From: Arenimonas soli
GTDB taxonomy: Bacteria; Pseudomonadota; Gammaproteobacteria; Xanthomonadales; Xanthomonadaceae
NCBI RefSeq assembly: GCF_014643775.1
Contig: NZ_BMKC01000001.1
Location: forward strand, 1,612,001-1,676,000
Length of the DNA stretch: 64,000 nucleotides
Direction of reading: 5' to 3'
Within the stretch, counting starts at the first letter, position 1; every line of letters starts with the position of its first letter. The position numbers and the translations under genes were made by a program. The notes under the pieces were generated by a model, which searched no databases, was not told the DNA's origin, and worked only from the letters and a program-made list of their open reading frames with translations. Of this stretch, positions 29,316 to 40,019 are shown one piece after another.

Positions 29316-30467
29316 ATGCGTATGCGGGCCTGGTGGCTGGCGATCGGACTGTGCGGCTTCGCCTTGGTTTCGCCGGTGCGCGCGCAGGCGCCCGACGATG
29401 CCCTGGCCAATCTCTGGACCACCTTGTGCCTGGGCGCCGCGCCCGGCAGCGACCTGGCGCTTCGCTGTGCCGAAATCGCCAACGGCGGCCCGGGCAGCCG
29501 GGACAGCTCGGCGGCGGGCAACTTCCTGGGCGAGATCCCCGGCCAGGGCCGGGCGGCCACCCGCGACGGTTCGCCCGACCAGGCTGAACTGCGGACCGAA
29601 CTGGGCGCCGGCTGGTCGGCCTTCGCCAGCGCCGACACCGGCCGGCTCAAGCGCCGCGGCGGCATCAACGAATCCCCCTTCGACGGCGACACCTGGGCGC
29701 TGAGCGCCGGCCTGGATTGGGCGCCGCGCGCCGACTGGCGCTTCGGGCTGATGCTCAACCACGCCCGCGAAGACCTGGACTTCCTGGGCTCCGACGGGCG
29801 CACGCGCACCCGCTACACCGGCGCGATGCTGCTCGGCGGCTGGATGGCCAGCGACAGTGTCTCGATTGATGCCTACGCCGGCCGTCTCGACGGCGACTAC
29901 GACCTGCGCCGGTCCATCGACTACACCCTGCTCAGCGGCGTGTCGGTGCAGGCGCTGGCCACCGCCGACGCGTCGGCGTCACGCAACCTGGCGGGCCTGG
30001 GCGCGACCTGGAGCCACGCCGTGCAGGCCTGGGAATGGCAGCTCTCGAGCGGCCTGGACTGGCAGCGCACCCGCATCGATGCCTACACCGAGACCGGCGG
30101 TGCCGGCCTGGCCCTGGTGGTGCCGGGCCGCACGATCAGCAGCCGGCGCGGGCGCCTGGACATCGGGCTGGCGCGCACGGTGTCGGCGGGCTGGGGCATC
30201 TGGCAGCCGCAGGCACGGCTGGGCTGGCGCCATGAGTTCGCCAACGGGGCCCGGCCGCTGGCCGTCAGTTTCGCCGCCGACGCCACCGGCACGCCGGTGG
30301 TCTTCGACACCGACGACGCCGACCGCAACTGGGGCGAAGCCGGCTTGGGCGCGGTTTTCGTATTCACCGGGGGCCATTCGGCGTTCATCGAGTGGCGCAC
30401 GCGCTTTGGCCACGCCTTCCTGGACGAACAGCTGCTGGCCCTGGGCTGGCGGATCGAACTGCCCTGA
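29316..30467 (+). CDS. Secreted protein with autotransporter-type beta-barrel, no passenger
   Basis: The 383-residue protein has a signal peptide (about 1-24, ending VRAQ), a short region of about 90 residues with a LCLGAAPGSDLALRCAEIANGG segment (two cysteines that could pair), and then a C-terminal barrel of about 270 residues with alternating strands and a terminal LGWRIELP. Barrel sequence resembles autotransporter beta-domains (GAGWSAF, YTGAMLLGGWM, WQPQARLGWRHEF) but there is no large passenger. It probably sits in the outer membrane. The ATG at 29316 follows a GGGAGG; a second ATG lies two codons in. Function unknown. Confidence 0.7.
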   Translation: MRMRAWWLAIGLCGFALVSPVRAQAPDDALANLWTTLCLGAAPGSDLALRCAEIANGGPGSRDSSAAGNFLGEIPGQGRAATRDGSPDQAELRTELGAGWSAFASADTGRLKRRGGINESPFDGDTWALSAGLDWAPRADWRFGLMLNHAREDLDFLGSDGRTRTRYTGAMLLGGWMASDSVSIDAYAGRLDGDYDLRRSIDYTLLSGVSVQALATADASASRNLAGLGATWSHAVQAWEWQLSSGLDWQRTRIDAYTETGGAGLALVVPGRTISSRRGRLDIGLARTVSAGWGIWQPQARLGWRHEFANGARPLAVSFAADATGTPVVFDTDDADRNWGEAGLGAVFVFTGGHSAFIEWRTRFGHAFLDEQLLALGWRIELP

Positions 30468-30509
30468 ACCACGGCTGGCGGCCTTGCCGGCCGGTTAACG
30501 CCGGCGGCG

Positions 30510-30515
30510 TATAAT
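30510..30515 (+). promoter_or_regulatory. TATAAT box upstream of tdh
   Basis: A consensus TATAAT lies 53 bases before the tdh ATG. The best -35-like hexamer (TTGCCG at 30484-30489) is 20 bases away, longer than optimal, so only the -10 is convincing. Confidence 0.4.
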
Positions 30516-30568
30516 TGTGGGCTTCACGGCCCCGCACGGGCCCCACGGACCGACGGACCGATCAAACC

Positions 30569-31606
30569 ATGGCACAGCAGATGATGAAGGCGCTGGTGAA
30601 GCGCCACCCCGAAAAAGGCATGTGGATGGAACAGGTGCCGGTGCCTTCGCCCGGTCCCAACGAAGTCCTGATCAAGCTGGAAAAGACCGCGATCTGCGGC
30701 ACCGACCTGCACATCTACAAGTGGGACGAGTGGAGCCAGCGCACGATCAAGCCCGGCCTGGTGATCGGCCACGAGTTCGTCGGCCGCATCGTCGAGATGG
30801 GCCCCGGCGTCACCGGCTATGCCCTGGGCGACCGCGTGTCGGCCGAAGGCCACATCGTCTGCGGCCACTGCCGCAACTGCCGGGCCGGCCGCCAGCACCT
30901 GTGCCCGAACACCACCGGCATCGGCGTCAACCGCAACGGTGCCTTCGCCGAATACATCGTCATGCCCTCGTCCAACCTGTGGCCGATCCCCGACAGCATC
31001 CCGTCGGAGCTGGCCGCGTTCTTCGACCCCTACGGCAACGCCGCACACTGCGCGCTGGAGTTCGACGTGGTCGGCGAGGACGTGCTGATCACCGGCGCCG
31101 GCCCGATCGGCATCATCGCCGCCGGCATCTGCAAGCACATCGGCGCGCGCAACGTGGTGGTCACCGACGTCAACGACTACCGCCTCAAGCTCGCGGCCGA
31201 CATGGGCGCCACCCGCGTGGTCAACGTCTCCAAGCAGTCGCTCAAGGACGTCATGAAGGACCTGCACATGGAGGGCTTCGACGTGGCGCTGGAGATGAGC
31301 GGCAACCCGCACGCCTTCAACGACATGCTCGACTGCATGTACAACGGCGGCAAGGTCGCCCTGCTGGGCATCCTGCCCAACGGCGCCGGCATCAACTGGG
31401 ACAAGGTCATCTTCAAGGGCCTGGTGCTGCACGGCATCTACGGCCGCAAGATGTACGAGACCTGGTACAAGATGACCCAGCTGATCCAGTCGGGTTTCCC
31501 GCTGGGCAAGGTGCTGACCCACCAGATGCACATCGACGATTTCCAGAAGGGCTTCGAGCTGATGGAAACCGGCCAGTGCGGCAAGGTCGTGTGCAGCTGG
31601 GGCTGA
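30569..31606 (+). CDS. tdh: L-threonine 3-dehydrogenase
   Basis: Tdh oxidises L-threonine with NAD to 2-amino-3-ketobutyrate, which Kbl then splits to glycine and acetyl-CoA. The 345-residue zinc-dependent medium-chain dehydrogenase shows the catalytic zinc ligand [16 protein letters not shown], four structural-zinc cysteines in [18 protein letters not shown], and the Rossmann motif [13 protein letters not shown]. Length matches E. coli Tdh (341). The kbl gene is 0.9 kb downstream in the same direction but separated by an opposite-strand outer-membrane gene, so the usual kbl-tdh operon is split here. Confidence 0.95.
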   Translation: MAQQMMKALVKRHPEKGMWMEQVPVPSPGPNEVLIKLEKTAICGTDLHIYKWDEWSQRTIKPGLVIGHEFVGRIVEMGPGVTGYALGDRVSAEGHIVCGHCRNCRAGRQHLCPNTTGIGVNRNGAFAEYIVMPSSNLWPIPDSIPSELAAFFDPYGNAAHCALEFDVVGEDVLITGAGPIGIIAAGICKHIGARNVVVTDVNDYRLKLAADMGATRVVNVSKQSLKDVMKDLHMEGFDVALEMSGNPHAFNDMLDCMYNGGKVALLGILPNGAGINWDKVIFKGLVLHGIYGRKMYETWYKMTQLIQSGFPLGKVLTHQMHIDDFQKGFELMETGQCGKVVCSWG

Positions 31607-31625
31607 GGCCACCGGCACGGCCACG

Positions 31626-31654
31626 AAAAAGGGCGCCCCGGGGGCGCCCTTTTT
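31626..31654. terminator. Bidirectional Rho-independent terminator
   Basis: A perfect 13-base-pair stem with A-run and T-run flanks (AAAAAGGGCGCCC, 3-base loop, complementary arm ending TTTTT) lies between the convergent tdh and outer-membrane genes and can end transcription from both sides. Confidence 0.9.
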
Positions 31655-31672
31655 CTTGCCGGAAAGCGGGGA

Positions 31673-32401
31673 TCAGCCGCCGATCGACAGGGTCAGCATG
31701 AAGCGGTTGTCTGCGGCGTCGCCGAAGTTGTCGTCGCCCGAGCTGTCGGTGCCGTAGTAGCCGACGGCCAGGTTGACCGGGCCGAAGTCGCGGTTCACGC
31801 CGACCGAGAAGTCGCTGTAGTCATCGATGCCGGTGGACGAGCCGAAGGTGCTGCGGCCGACGGTGATGTCCAGGCCCCAGTCGTAGCCGATGTCGAAGCT
31901 GCCGCCCAGGCCGTAGTAGAAGCCGTCGTCGTCGAGCGCATAGACGTCGTTGGTGTAGCCCAGGGTGAAGGACCAGGTTTCGTCCAGGGCCAGGACGCCG
32001 ATCAGTTCGTTGTAGTCGATGCTGCCGTAGCCGTCCTGTTCGCCGATGTAGTTGTAGCGGTTGAGCATCAGGTCCAGGTTCCAGCGGTCGGACAGGTCGA
32101 CGTTCCAGCCGATGTAGGTGTCGATCTCGATGTCCGGACCGCCGGTGCCGAAGTCCACGTTCGAGCCCCAGACGCCGACGTAGATGCCGTTGTCGAAAGA
32201 AAGGTCCGCGCCCAGCTGCAGGGAGGCCTCGCCGTCGGTCTGGGAGACGCCGCGGAACATGTAGTCGGTGGCGAGGGCGGCGTTCCAGCTGAACATCGAG
32301 TCCCCGTCGGCCGCTTCTTCGGCGTCCTGGGCGGTGGCGGCCAGCGGCAGCGCGAACAGCGCGGCGGCCAGGGCGAAGGGCAGCAGTTTCCGGGTCTTCA
32401 T
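31673..32401 (-). CDS. TIGR02001-type outer-membrane beta-barrel protein
   Basis: The 242-residue precursor has a signal peptide (about 1-24, ATAQ) and resembles the TIGR02001 (gcw_chp) family: TDYMFRGVSQTDGEASLQ, then strands rich in Asp, Gly and Tyr such as DIEIDTYIGWNVD and FYYGLGGSFDIGYDWG, ending in FMLTLSIGG. These barrels are found in the outer membrane of many proteobacteria; transport or other role is unproven. It is convergent with tdh across the shared terminator and divergent from kbl. Confidence 0.85.
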   Translation of the reverse strand: MKTRKLLPFALAAALFALPLAATAQDAEEAADGDSMFSWNAALATDYMFRGVSQTDGEASLQLGADLSFDNGIYVGVWGSNVDFGTGGPDIEIDTYIGWNVDLSDRWNLDLMLNRYNYIGEQDGYGSIDYNELIGVLALDETWSFTLGYTNDVYALDDDGFYYGLGGSFDIGYDWGLDITVGRSTFGSSTGIDDYSDFSVGVNRDFGPVNLAVGYYGTDSSGDDNFGDAADNRFMLTLSIGG

Positions 32402-32515
32402 CAGGGCAGGTCCTGGCAGGGAGGGGCAAATTTCGCGAAATGATAATGGATGCTGCAGCGCAGCAAGCGGGTCTTGGCATAATGCCGGCCCCACCGCCCG
32501 TCCCCGAGCCCGCCC

Positions 32516-33711
<1,196 letters not shown>

Positions 33712-33715
<4 letters not shown>

Positions 33716-34431
33716 GCCGCGGCCGCAAACGCCTGCTGCTGGCCGCCGCGGTTCTTCTGGCTTGGCTGGCCGCGCTGCGCTGGGGCAATGAAATCGCGAT
33801 CGCGCTGGAAAGCGACGCCGCAAGCATCAGCCACGGCACGCCCGCAAATGGCTGGCTGGAGCACGGTAAGCGACTACCAGCCCGCGGAGAGAATTTCCGC
33901 GCCTACTCCGCGCTCGGGACCTTGCTGGGACGGAACTCGGTGCACGGCGACGTACGCGCGGCGGTACTGGACGCCTACGCGGCACTGGCCGACTCCCGCC
34001 CCGTGACGCGCTACGTCTACGCGGAGACCGGCTGGCCGTCGGGGGGTCGCTTCCGACCACACCGCACGCATCGCAACGGCATGGCGGTGGACTTCCATGT
34101 CCCGGTCGTGGACGCCGACGGCAACTCGCGCTGGCTGCCGAGCCATGTCTTGAACAAGTGGGGCTACGGCCTGGAGTTTGACACCGAGGGTCGGCTCGAT
34201 GAGCTGCTCATCGACTTCGAAGCCATCGCCGACCACCTGCTGGCACTGGAAGCGGCCGCGCGCCGCCACGACCTGCGTATCGAGTCCGTGATCTTCGATC
34301 CGCCGCTGCACGCGAAGCTGTTTGGGACCAGGAACGGCCAGCGCCTGCGTGATCGCGTCCGGTTCAGCCAGCGATCGGCCTGGGTGCGGCACGACGAGCA
34401 CTACCACGTGGTGTTCGCAACCGCCCGTTAG
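33712..34431 (+). CDS. LAS-type murein endopeptidase-like protein (MepA/M74 family)
   Basis: The 239-residue protein has an N-terminal signal anchor ([15 protein letters not shown]) and the zinc motifs of LAS peptidoglycan hydrolases: H120 and D127 in HRNGMAVD, and H230/H232 with preceding H227 in RHDEHYHV. E. coli MepA has the same spacing and cuts D-Ala-mDAP cross-links independently of penicillin. Periplasmic site inferred. The start is GTG overlapping kbl's stop; no other in-frame start gives the signal anchor. Its 3' end overlaps the convergent GNAT gene by 4 bases. Confidence 0.8.
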
Positions 34432-34925
34432 TTCCGGACGCGCGCAAGCGACAAGGCGTCGACATACGCGCCGTCGCGGAACGCGAAGTCTCGGTGGCGC
34501 CCTTCTTCGACGAAACCGTGGCGTGCGTACAGCGCGATGCCCGCGGCGTTGTCGGCATAAACCTGCAGTTCCAGCCGGCGCAGCTGCAGCCAGCGGTCGG
34601 CCAGGTCGATGGCGGCGGCCAGCAGCGCGCCGCCGGCGCCGCGTCCTTGCCAGTCGTCGCGCACGCCCATGCCCAGGTCGCCCACGTGCCGGCGGCGCGG
34701 GTTGGCCGACACATACAGCCCCAGCTGGCCCACCACCTCGTCGCCGGCACAGGCCAGCAGCAGGTGGGCGTTGGGATCCACCGCCTGCATCCTCTGCCGC
34801 CACAGGTCGAGCGACGGGAACGGCAGCTGCAGCGTGCCCGCCTGTGCCCTGGGTGCGGCGTAAATGGCCTGCACGGCCGCGAAGTCGCCCGGCTCGGCGC
34901 GGCGGATGGTTATCGGGACGGACAT
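34428..34925 (-). CDS. GNAT family N-acetyltransferase
   Basis: The 165-residue protein has a complete GNAT fold: start IRRAEPGDFAAVQAIYAA, the acetyl-CoA pyrophosphate loop RDDWQGRGAGGALL (Q/RxxGxG/A) and a C-terminal YARHGFVEEGRHRDFAFRDG. It resembles YhhY-type acetyltransferases acting on amino groups of amino acids or small molecules, but the substrate is unknown. It starts 2 bases after the pseudouridine synthase stop on the same strand, so the two are probably one transcript. Confidence 0.85.
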   Translation of the reverse strand: MSVPITIRRAEPGDFAAVQAIYAAPRAQAGTLQLPFPSLDLWRQRMQAVDPNAHLLLACAGDEVVGQLGLYVSANPRRRHVGDLGMGVRDDWQGRGAGGALLAAAIDLADRWLQLRRLELQVYADNAAGIALYARHGFVEEGRHRDFAFRDGAYVDALSLARVRN

Positions 34926-34927
34926 GT

Positions 34928-35686
34928 TCAACTCCGGCCCGGCGGGGCCAGGGACGATATTTCCGCATCCGACAGCCGCCGCCAAGTCCCCTTGGCCAGG
35001 TCGCCCAGCACCAGGCCGCCGATCGCCACCCGGACCAGGCGGCGGGTTTCCAGGCCCTGCGATGCCAGCAGGCGGCGGATCTGGCGGTTGCGACCCTCGT
35101 CGAGGCCGATTTCCAGCCAGGCGGTGCGGCCGCCGCTGCGCAGCACGGTGGCCGAGCGCGCGGCCAGCCGCTCGCCCCCGCAGTCGATGCCGGCCATCAG
35201 GCGGCCCAGCAGGGCCTCGTCGGGCACCGCGTCCACCTGCACGTGGTAGGTCTTGTCCGGCCCGGTGGCCGGGTCGGTGATGGTCGCGGCCCATTCCGGG
35301 TCGTTGGCCATCAGCAGCAGGCCTTCGCTGGCCTGGTCCAGTCGCCCCACCGGCGCCAGCCAGGGCAGGCCGCTGTCTTCCAGGCAGCGATACACCGTGT
35401 CGCGACCGCGTTCGTCGCTGGCCGTGGTGACCAGGCCGCGCGGTTTGTTGAGCGCGACCACCACCCGCCCGGCGGCCTCGAGCGGCGCACCGTCGAGCGA
35501 CAGCGCGTCGCGCCCCTGCACCACCGGGAACTCGGGATCGCGGACCAGGCGCCCGTTCACCGCCACGCGCCCGGCCACGACCCAGCGTGCGGCTTCGGTC
35601 CGCGAACACAAGCCCAGCTTGGACAGCACCCGCGCCACGCCGTGGCGCGGCGCGGTGGATCGGGCCTTGAGGGTGGGTCCGGGCAT
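34928..35686 (-). CDS. RsuA/RluB-family pseudouridine synthase
   Basis: The 252-residue protein has an N-terminal S4 RNA-binding domain (about 18-60, LSKLGLCSRTEAARWVVAGRVAVNG) and a pseudouridine synthase domain with the catalytic aspartate in PVGRLDQASEGLLLM and the later GRNRQIRRLL motif. Enzymes of this subfamily isomerise a specific uridine in 16S or 23S rRNA (RsuA, RluB, RluE, RluF). The short length and S4 domain favour an RsuA/RluB/RluF-like target; the exact position cannot be read from sequence. Divergent from the desaturase operon (89 bases). Confidence 0.88.
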   Translation of the reverse strand: MPGPTLKARSTAPRHGVARVLSKLGLCSRTEAARWVVAGRVAVNGRLVRDPEFPVVQGRDALSLDGAPLEAAGRVVVALNKPRGLVTTASDERGRDTVYRCLEDSGLPWLAPVGRLDQASEGLLLMANDPEWAATITDPATGPDKTYHVQVDAVPDEALLGRLMAGIDCGGERLAARSATVLRSGGRTAWLEIGLDEGRNRQIRRLLASQGLETRRLVRVAIGGLVLGDLAKGTWRRLSDAEISSLAPPGRS

Positions 35687-35775
35687 GCGTGAAGCATGGC
35701 GCAGGCCGCGGCCGCGACGCCAGCCCGGCGCGCCGGTTCACCGGTCCATCACCGCGTGAAGATGACCATTCGCCC

Positions 35776-36738
35776 ATGCCTGATACCGCTACCGATCCCA
35801 TTCGCGCCCCGGCCTGGCGCCGCGCCCTGCGTGCCCTGACCCTGTGGTTCGACACCGGCGCCGCGCCGGCCGACGACGGCCGCGACCCCGACCGCATCGA
35901 CTGGCTGCGGGTGCTGCCCTTCGTCGGCCTGCACCTGGCCTGCCTGGGCGTGCTGTGGGTGGGTTTTTCCTGGTTCGCGCTGTGGACGGCGCTGGTGCTG
36001 TATGCGCTTCGCATGTTCGCGATCACCGGCTTTTACCACCGCTATTTTTCCCACAAGGCCTTCCGTACTTCGCGGCCGGTGCAGTTTTTCTTCGCCCTGG
36101 TCGGCGCGGCGTCGGTGCAGCGCGGGCCGCTGTGGTGGGCGGCGCACCACCGGCACCACCACCGCCACGCCGACACCGAACACGACGTGCACTCGCCGCG
36201 GCACGGCTTCCTGCACAGCCACATGGGCTGGTTCCTGACCCGGCGTTCGTTCGGCACCGACCTCGAGGCCGTGCGCGACCTTGCCCGGTTCCCGGAGCTT
36301 CGCCTGCTCGACCGCTTCGACGTCCTGGTGCCGGTGTTGCTGGCGACCGGACTGTTCGGCCTGGGCAGCTGGCTTGAAGCCGCGCATCCGGGCCTGGGCA
36401 CCAATGGTCCGCAGCTGCTGGTCTGGGGCTTTTTCGTCTCGACCGTGGTGCTGTTCCACGTCACCGTCACCATCAATTCGCTGGCGCACCGCTGGGGCAG
36501 CCGGCGCTTCGCCACCCGCGACGACAGCCGCAACAACGCCCTGCTGGCCCTGCTGACCTTCGGCGAAGGCTGGCACAACAACCACCACCATTTCCCAGGC
36601 TCGGCCCGCCAGGGTTTCGCCTGGTGGGAACTGGACCTGACCTACCTGGGCCTGCGGTTCCTGGCCGCGCTGGGCCTGGTGAGCGACCTGCGGCCGGTGC
36701 CGCCGGCGCTGCGCGGCGTACGCCGGGAGGCCGCATGA
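35776..36738 (+). CDS. Acyl-CoA/acyl-lipid Delta9-type fatty acid desaturase
   Basis: The 320-residue integral membrane protein has the three histidine boxes of diiron acyl desaturases: HRYFSH, HHRHHH and HNNHHH, plus four membrane helices (for example LPFVGLHLACLGVLWVGFSW). These enzymes insert a double bond in a saturated acyl chain using oxygen and a reductant. The ATG at 35776 is chosen because downstream ORF begins the family sequence. It heads a seven-gene operon: its TGA overlaps the next ATG (ATGA). A double bond made here would be the substrate for the CFA-type enzymes below. Confidence 0.9.
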   Translation: MPDTATDPIRAPAWRRALRALTLWFDTGAAPADDGRDPDRIDWLRVLPFVGLHLACLGVLWVGFSWFALWTALVLYALRMFAITGFYHRYFSHKAFRTSRPVQFFFALVGAASVQRGPLWWAAHHRHHHRHADTEHDVHSPRHGFLHSHMGWFLTRRSFGTDLEAVRDLARFPELRLLDRFDVLVPVLLATGLFGLGSWLEAAHPGLGTNGPQLLVWGFFVSTVVLFHVTVTINSLAHRWGSRRFATRDDSRNNALLALLTFGEGWHNNHHHFPGSARQGFAWWELDLTYLGLRFLAALGLVSDLRPVPPALRGVRREAA

Positions 36739-37979
36739 AGATCGCGGTGGTGGGCAGCGGCATCGCCGGCCTGGGCGCCGCCTGGCTGCTTTCGCGCCAG
36801 CACGAGGTCGTATTGTTCGAGCGCGAGTCGCGGCTCGGTGGCCACACCCACACCCACCAGGTCGAACAAGGCGGCCGCGCCTACCGCGTGGACAGCGGCT
36901 TCATCGTCTTCAACCCCGGCAACTACCCGCTGCTGACGAAACTCTTCGACGAGCTGGCCGTTCCCAGCCAGTCCACCACCATGAGCTTCTCGGTGCACGA
37001 CGCCGGCAATGGCCTGGAATACAACGCCACCGACCTCGACGGCCTGTTCTGCCAGCGCCGCAACCTGGTCTCGCCGCGGTTCTGGCGCATGGTGCGCGAG
37101 ATCACGCGCTTCTACCGCGAAGCGCCGGCGCTGCTGGCCGAACCGGGCTCGGGCCCGACGCTGGGCGGCTACCTGCGCGAAGGTGGTTATTCCGAGCTGT
37201 TCGTGCGCGACCACCTGGTGCCGATGGCATCGGCGCTGTGGTCCTCGCCGTCGGAGACCATCCTGGACTTCCCGGCCAAGTACCTGGTGCGGTTCATGGA
37301 CAACCACCACATGCTGCAGGTCCGGGACCGGCCGCAGTGGCGGGTGGTCTGCGGGGGCTCGTCGCGTTATATCGAAGCCATGCAGGCGAAGTGGAACGTG
37401 CAGCTGCGCCTGTCGAGCCCGGTGCGCCAGGTACGTCGCGACGCCAGCGGCGTCGAGGTCGCGACCGACCGCGGCGCCGAGCGTTTCGACCAGGTCGTGC
37501 TTGCCTGCCACAGCGACCAGGCCCTGGCGCTGCTGGCCGACCCGAGCCAGGCCGAACGCGAGGTCCTGGGCGCCATCCCCTACCAGGTCAATGAAACCGT
37601 GCTGCATACCGACGCCAGCCTGCTGCCGCGCCAGCGCAAGGCATGGGCCGCCTGGAATGCCTACGTGCCCCGGACGCCGGGCGCGCCGTGCACCGTCAGC
37701 TACTGCATGAACCACCTGCAGTCGCTCGACAGCCCCGAACCCTTCGTCGTCACGCTCGGCCGCGGCCAGGTGATCGACCCCGGCAAGGTCTTGGCGCGCA
37801 TGCAATACCAGCATCCGGTCTACACCCATGCCAGCGTCGCCGCCCAGGGCCGTCGCGACGAGATCAACGGCAGCAACCGCACCTGGTTCGCCGGCGCCTA
37901 TTGGGGCTTCGGCTTCCACGAGGACGGCCTGCGCAGCGGCGTCGAGGTCGCCCGGTCGCTGGGCGTGTCATGGGCCTGA
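36735..37979 (+). CDS. FAD-dependent amine-oxidase-like protein (COG2907)
   Basis: The 414-residue flavoprotein begins with the dinucleotide-binding motif [18 protein letters not shown] and an [13 protein letters not shown] segment, and carries an amine-oxidase/desaturase-like fold to [21 protein letters not shown]2907 members sit next to CFA-type genes in many proteobacteria; in Rhodobacter, neighbouring genes of the sigma-E/ChrR regulon make furan fatty acids, and a flavoprotein of this type is thought to take part in acyl oxidation. Starts by ATGA overlap with the desaturase and overlaps the next start by 10 bases. Confidence 0.85.
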   Translation: MKIAVVGSGIAGLGAAWLLSRQHEVVLFERESRLGGHTHTHQVEQGGRAYRVDSGFIVFNPGNYPLLTKLFDELAVPSQSTTMSFSVHDAGNGLEYNATDLDGLFCQRRNLVSPRFWRMVREITRFYREAPALLAEPGSGPTLGGYLREGGYSELFVRDHLVPMASALWSSPSETILDFPAKYLVRFMDNHHMLQVRDRPQWRVVCGGSSRYIEAMQAKWNVQLRLSSPVRQVRRDASGVEVATDRGAERFDQVVLACHSDQALALLADPSQAEREVLGAIPYQVNETVLHTDASLLPRQRKAWAAWNAYVPRTPGAPCTVSYCMNHLQSLDSPEPFVVTLGRGQVIDPGKVLARMQYQHPVYTHASVAAQGRRDEINGSNRTWFAGAYWGFGFHEDGLRSGVEVARSLGVSWA

Positions 37980-38740
37980 AGTCCGCCATCTACGAAGGCT
38001 GGGTGCGGCATCGCCGGCACGCGCCGGTCGGGCACGCCTTCCGCTACCGGATGTTCCAGCTCTACCTGGACCTGGCCGAGCTCGACCAGGTCTTCGCCGG
38101 CCGCTGGCTGTGGTCCGTGGACCGCCCGAACCTGGCCCAGCTGCGCCGCCGCGACTACTTCGGCGACCCGGCCCTGCCCCTGGACTCCGCCGTGCGCGAC
38201 CATGTGCAGGCGGCCCGCGGCCGGCGGCCGACCGGACCGATCCGGCTGCTCACGCACGCCCGCTACTTCGGCAAGACCATGAACCCGGTGAGCTTCTATT
38301 ACGGGTTCGAGGACGATGGCGAAACGCTGGCCTGGGTGCTGGCCGAAATCACCAATACGCCCTGGAACCAGCGCCACGCCTACCTGCTCGACGTGGCCGA
38401 CGCCCACGACCGTGGCGGCGTGCTGCACTGGGACTTCGACAAGGCCTTCCATGTCTCGCCGTTCATGCCGATGCAGCGGCGCTATCGCTGGGCGATCCAG
38501 CCGCCGGGCGAGGCCCTGCGCGTGCACATGGACGTGATGCTGGGCGACGAGCGCGAGTTCGACGCCACCCTGGTGCTCGAGCGCCGCCCGCTGAACGGGA
38601 ACACGCTGGCTTCATGCCTGGCGCGGTATCCCTTGCTTACCGCGAAGGTGGGCGCGGCGATCTACTGGCAGGCCGCGCGCCTGTGGTTCAAGCGCACGCC
38701 CTTCCATCCGCACCCCGACACCCAGCCCCGGAGTCCCTGA
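37970..38740 (+). CDS. DUF1365 protein
   Basis: The 256-residue protein matches DUF1365 (COG3496): start with [22 protein letters not shown], then [33 protein letters not shown] and [17 protein letters not shown]. The family is found almost always with COG2907 and CFA-type genes, and a role in lipid modification is inferred; the chemistry is unknown. The ATG at 37970 lies inside the end of the COG2907 gene; the next gene starts immediately after its stop. Confidence 0.85.
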   Translation: MGLKSAIYEGWVRHRRHAPVGHAFRYRMFQLYLDLAELDQVFAGRWLWSVDRPNLAQLRRRDYFGDPALPLDSAVRDHVQAARGRRPTGPIRLLTHARYFGKTMNPVSFYYGFEDDGETLAWVLAEITNTPWNQRHAYLLDVADAHDRGGVLHWDFDKAFHVSPFMPMQRRYRWAIQPPGEALRVHMDVMLGDEREFDATLVLERRPLNGNTLASCLARYPLLTAKVGAAIYWQAARLWFKRTPFHPHPDTQPRSP

Positions 38741-40018
38741 ATGAGTTCAACCGCCGACAGCCTGGCCAGCCCCGCCCAAAACGCGGAACGCTACGGCGCG
38801 CTTGACCGCCTGCTCCGCCAGCGCCTGCTGGCAACGCTCGGTGGCCTGGCCGGCGGCCGGGTCGAGCTGGTGGATGCGCTGGGTACGGTCCGACTGGGCC
38901 AGCCCGGGGGGCTGGAGGTCCGCATCGAGGTGCTGGACCCGGGTTTCTACCGCGCTGCCGCCGCCCAGGGCTCGGTGGGCGTGGGCGAGGCCTACATGGA
39001 CGGGCTGTGGCGCTGCGACGACCTGGTGGCGCTGGTGCGGCTGCTGGTGGTCAACCGCGACCGACTCGACGCCATGGAAACCGGCCTGGCACGCTTCGGT
39101 GGCTGGCTGCTGCGCGGCTGGCACGCCCTGCGCCGCAACACCCGCGCCGGCAGCCGCCGCAACATCGCCGCGCACTACGACCTCGGCAATGACCTGTTCA
39201 AGCTGTTCCTGGACGAGTCGATGATGTACTCGTCGGCGATCTTCGCCGATGAAGACGAAACCCTTGAAGTCGCCCAGTGGCGCAAGCTCGAGCGCATCTG
39301 CCGCAAGCTCGACCTGCAGCCCGGCGACCACCTGGTCGAGATCGGCACCGGCTGGGGCGGGCTGGCCGTGCACGCGGCCTCGCGCTTCGGCTGCCGGGTC
39401 ACCACCACCACCATTTCGAAAGAGCAGCACGCCCTGGCGACCGAACGCGTGGCCGCCGCCGGCCTGTCGGACCGGGTGACGGTGCTGCTCGAGGACTACC
39501 GCGACCTGCAGGGCGAGTACGACAAGCTGGTGTCGATCGAGATGGTCGAGGCCATCGGCCACCAGTACCTGTACACCTACCTGGCCAAGTGCGCGTCCCT
39601 GCTCAAGCCCGAGGGCCTGGCCCTGGTCCAGGCGATCACCATCGAAGACCACCGCTACCAGCAGGCCCTGGACTCGGTGGACTTCATCAAGCGCTTCATC
39701 TTTCCCGGCAGCTTCATCCCCTGCGTCAGCGCGCTCACCGGCGCCGCGGCGCGCGCCAGCGACCTGCGCCTGGTCAACCTGGAGGACATCGGACCGAGCT
39801 ATGCGCTGACCCTGCGCCACTGGCGCCGGCGCTTCCTAGACCGGCTCGACGAGGTCCGCCGCCAGGGCTACGACGAACGTTTCATCCGCATGTGGGAGTT
39901 CTACCTGTGTTACTGCGAGGGCGGCTTCCTGGAGCGCTCGATCGGCGACGTGCACCTGCTGCTGGCGCGCCCGGGCAACCGGCGTCCGCAATACCTGCCC
40001 GCACCCGAGGTGGCCTGA
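38741..40018 (+). CDS. CFA-type phospholipid methyltransferase
   Basis: The 425-residue SAM-dependent enzyme belongs to the cyclopropane-fatty-acid synthase family (COG2230): SAM motif LVEIGTGWGGLAVHAASRFG, conserved glutamate E270 in EMVEAIGH, the NIAAHYDLGNDLFKLFLDESMMYSS and a DIGPSYALTLRHW C-terminal segment. Two bicarbonate-site residues of E. coli Cfa differ: Cys139 is S165 and His266 is Q297. Classic CFA synthase depends on bound bicarbonate, so this enzyme may add a methyl or methylene by another route. It begins at the first base after the DUF1365 stop. Confidence 0.85.
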   Translation: MSSTADSLASPAQNAERYGALDRLLRQRLLATLGGLAGGRVELVDALGTVRLGQPGGLEVRIEVLDPGFYRAAAAQGSVGVGEAYMDGLWRCDDLVALVRLLVVNRDRLDAMETGLARFGGWLLRGWHALRRNTRAGSRRNIAAHYDLGNDLFKLFLDESMMYSSAIFADEDETLEVAQWRKLERICRKLDLQPGDHLVEIGTGWGGLAVHAASRFGCRVTTTTISKEQHALATERVAAAGLSDRVTVLLEDYRDLQGEYDKLVSIEMVEAIGHQYLYTYLAKCASLLKPEGLALVQAITIEDHRYQQALDSVDFIKRFIFPGSFIPCVSALTGAAARASDLRLVNLEDIGPSYALTLRHWRRRFLDRLDEVRRQGYDERFIRMWEFYLCYCEGGFLERSIGDVHLLLARPGNRRPQYLPAPEVA

Positions 40019-40019
40019 C

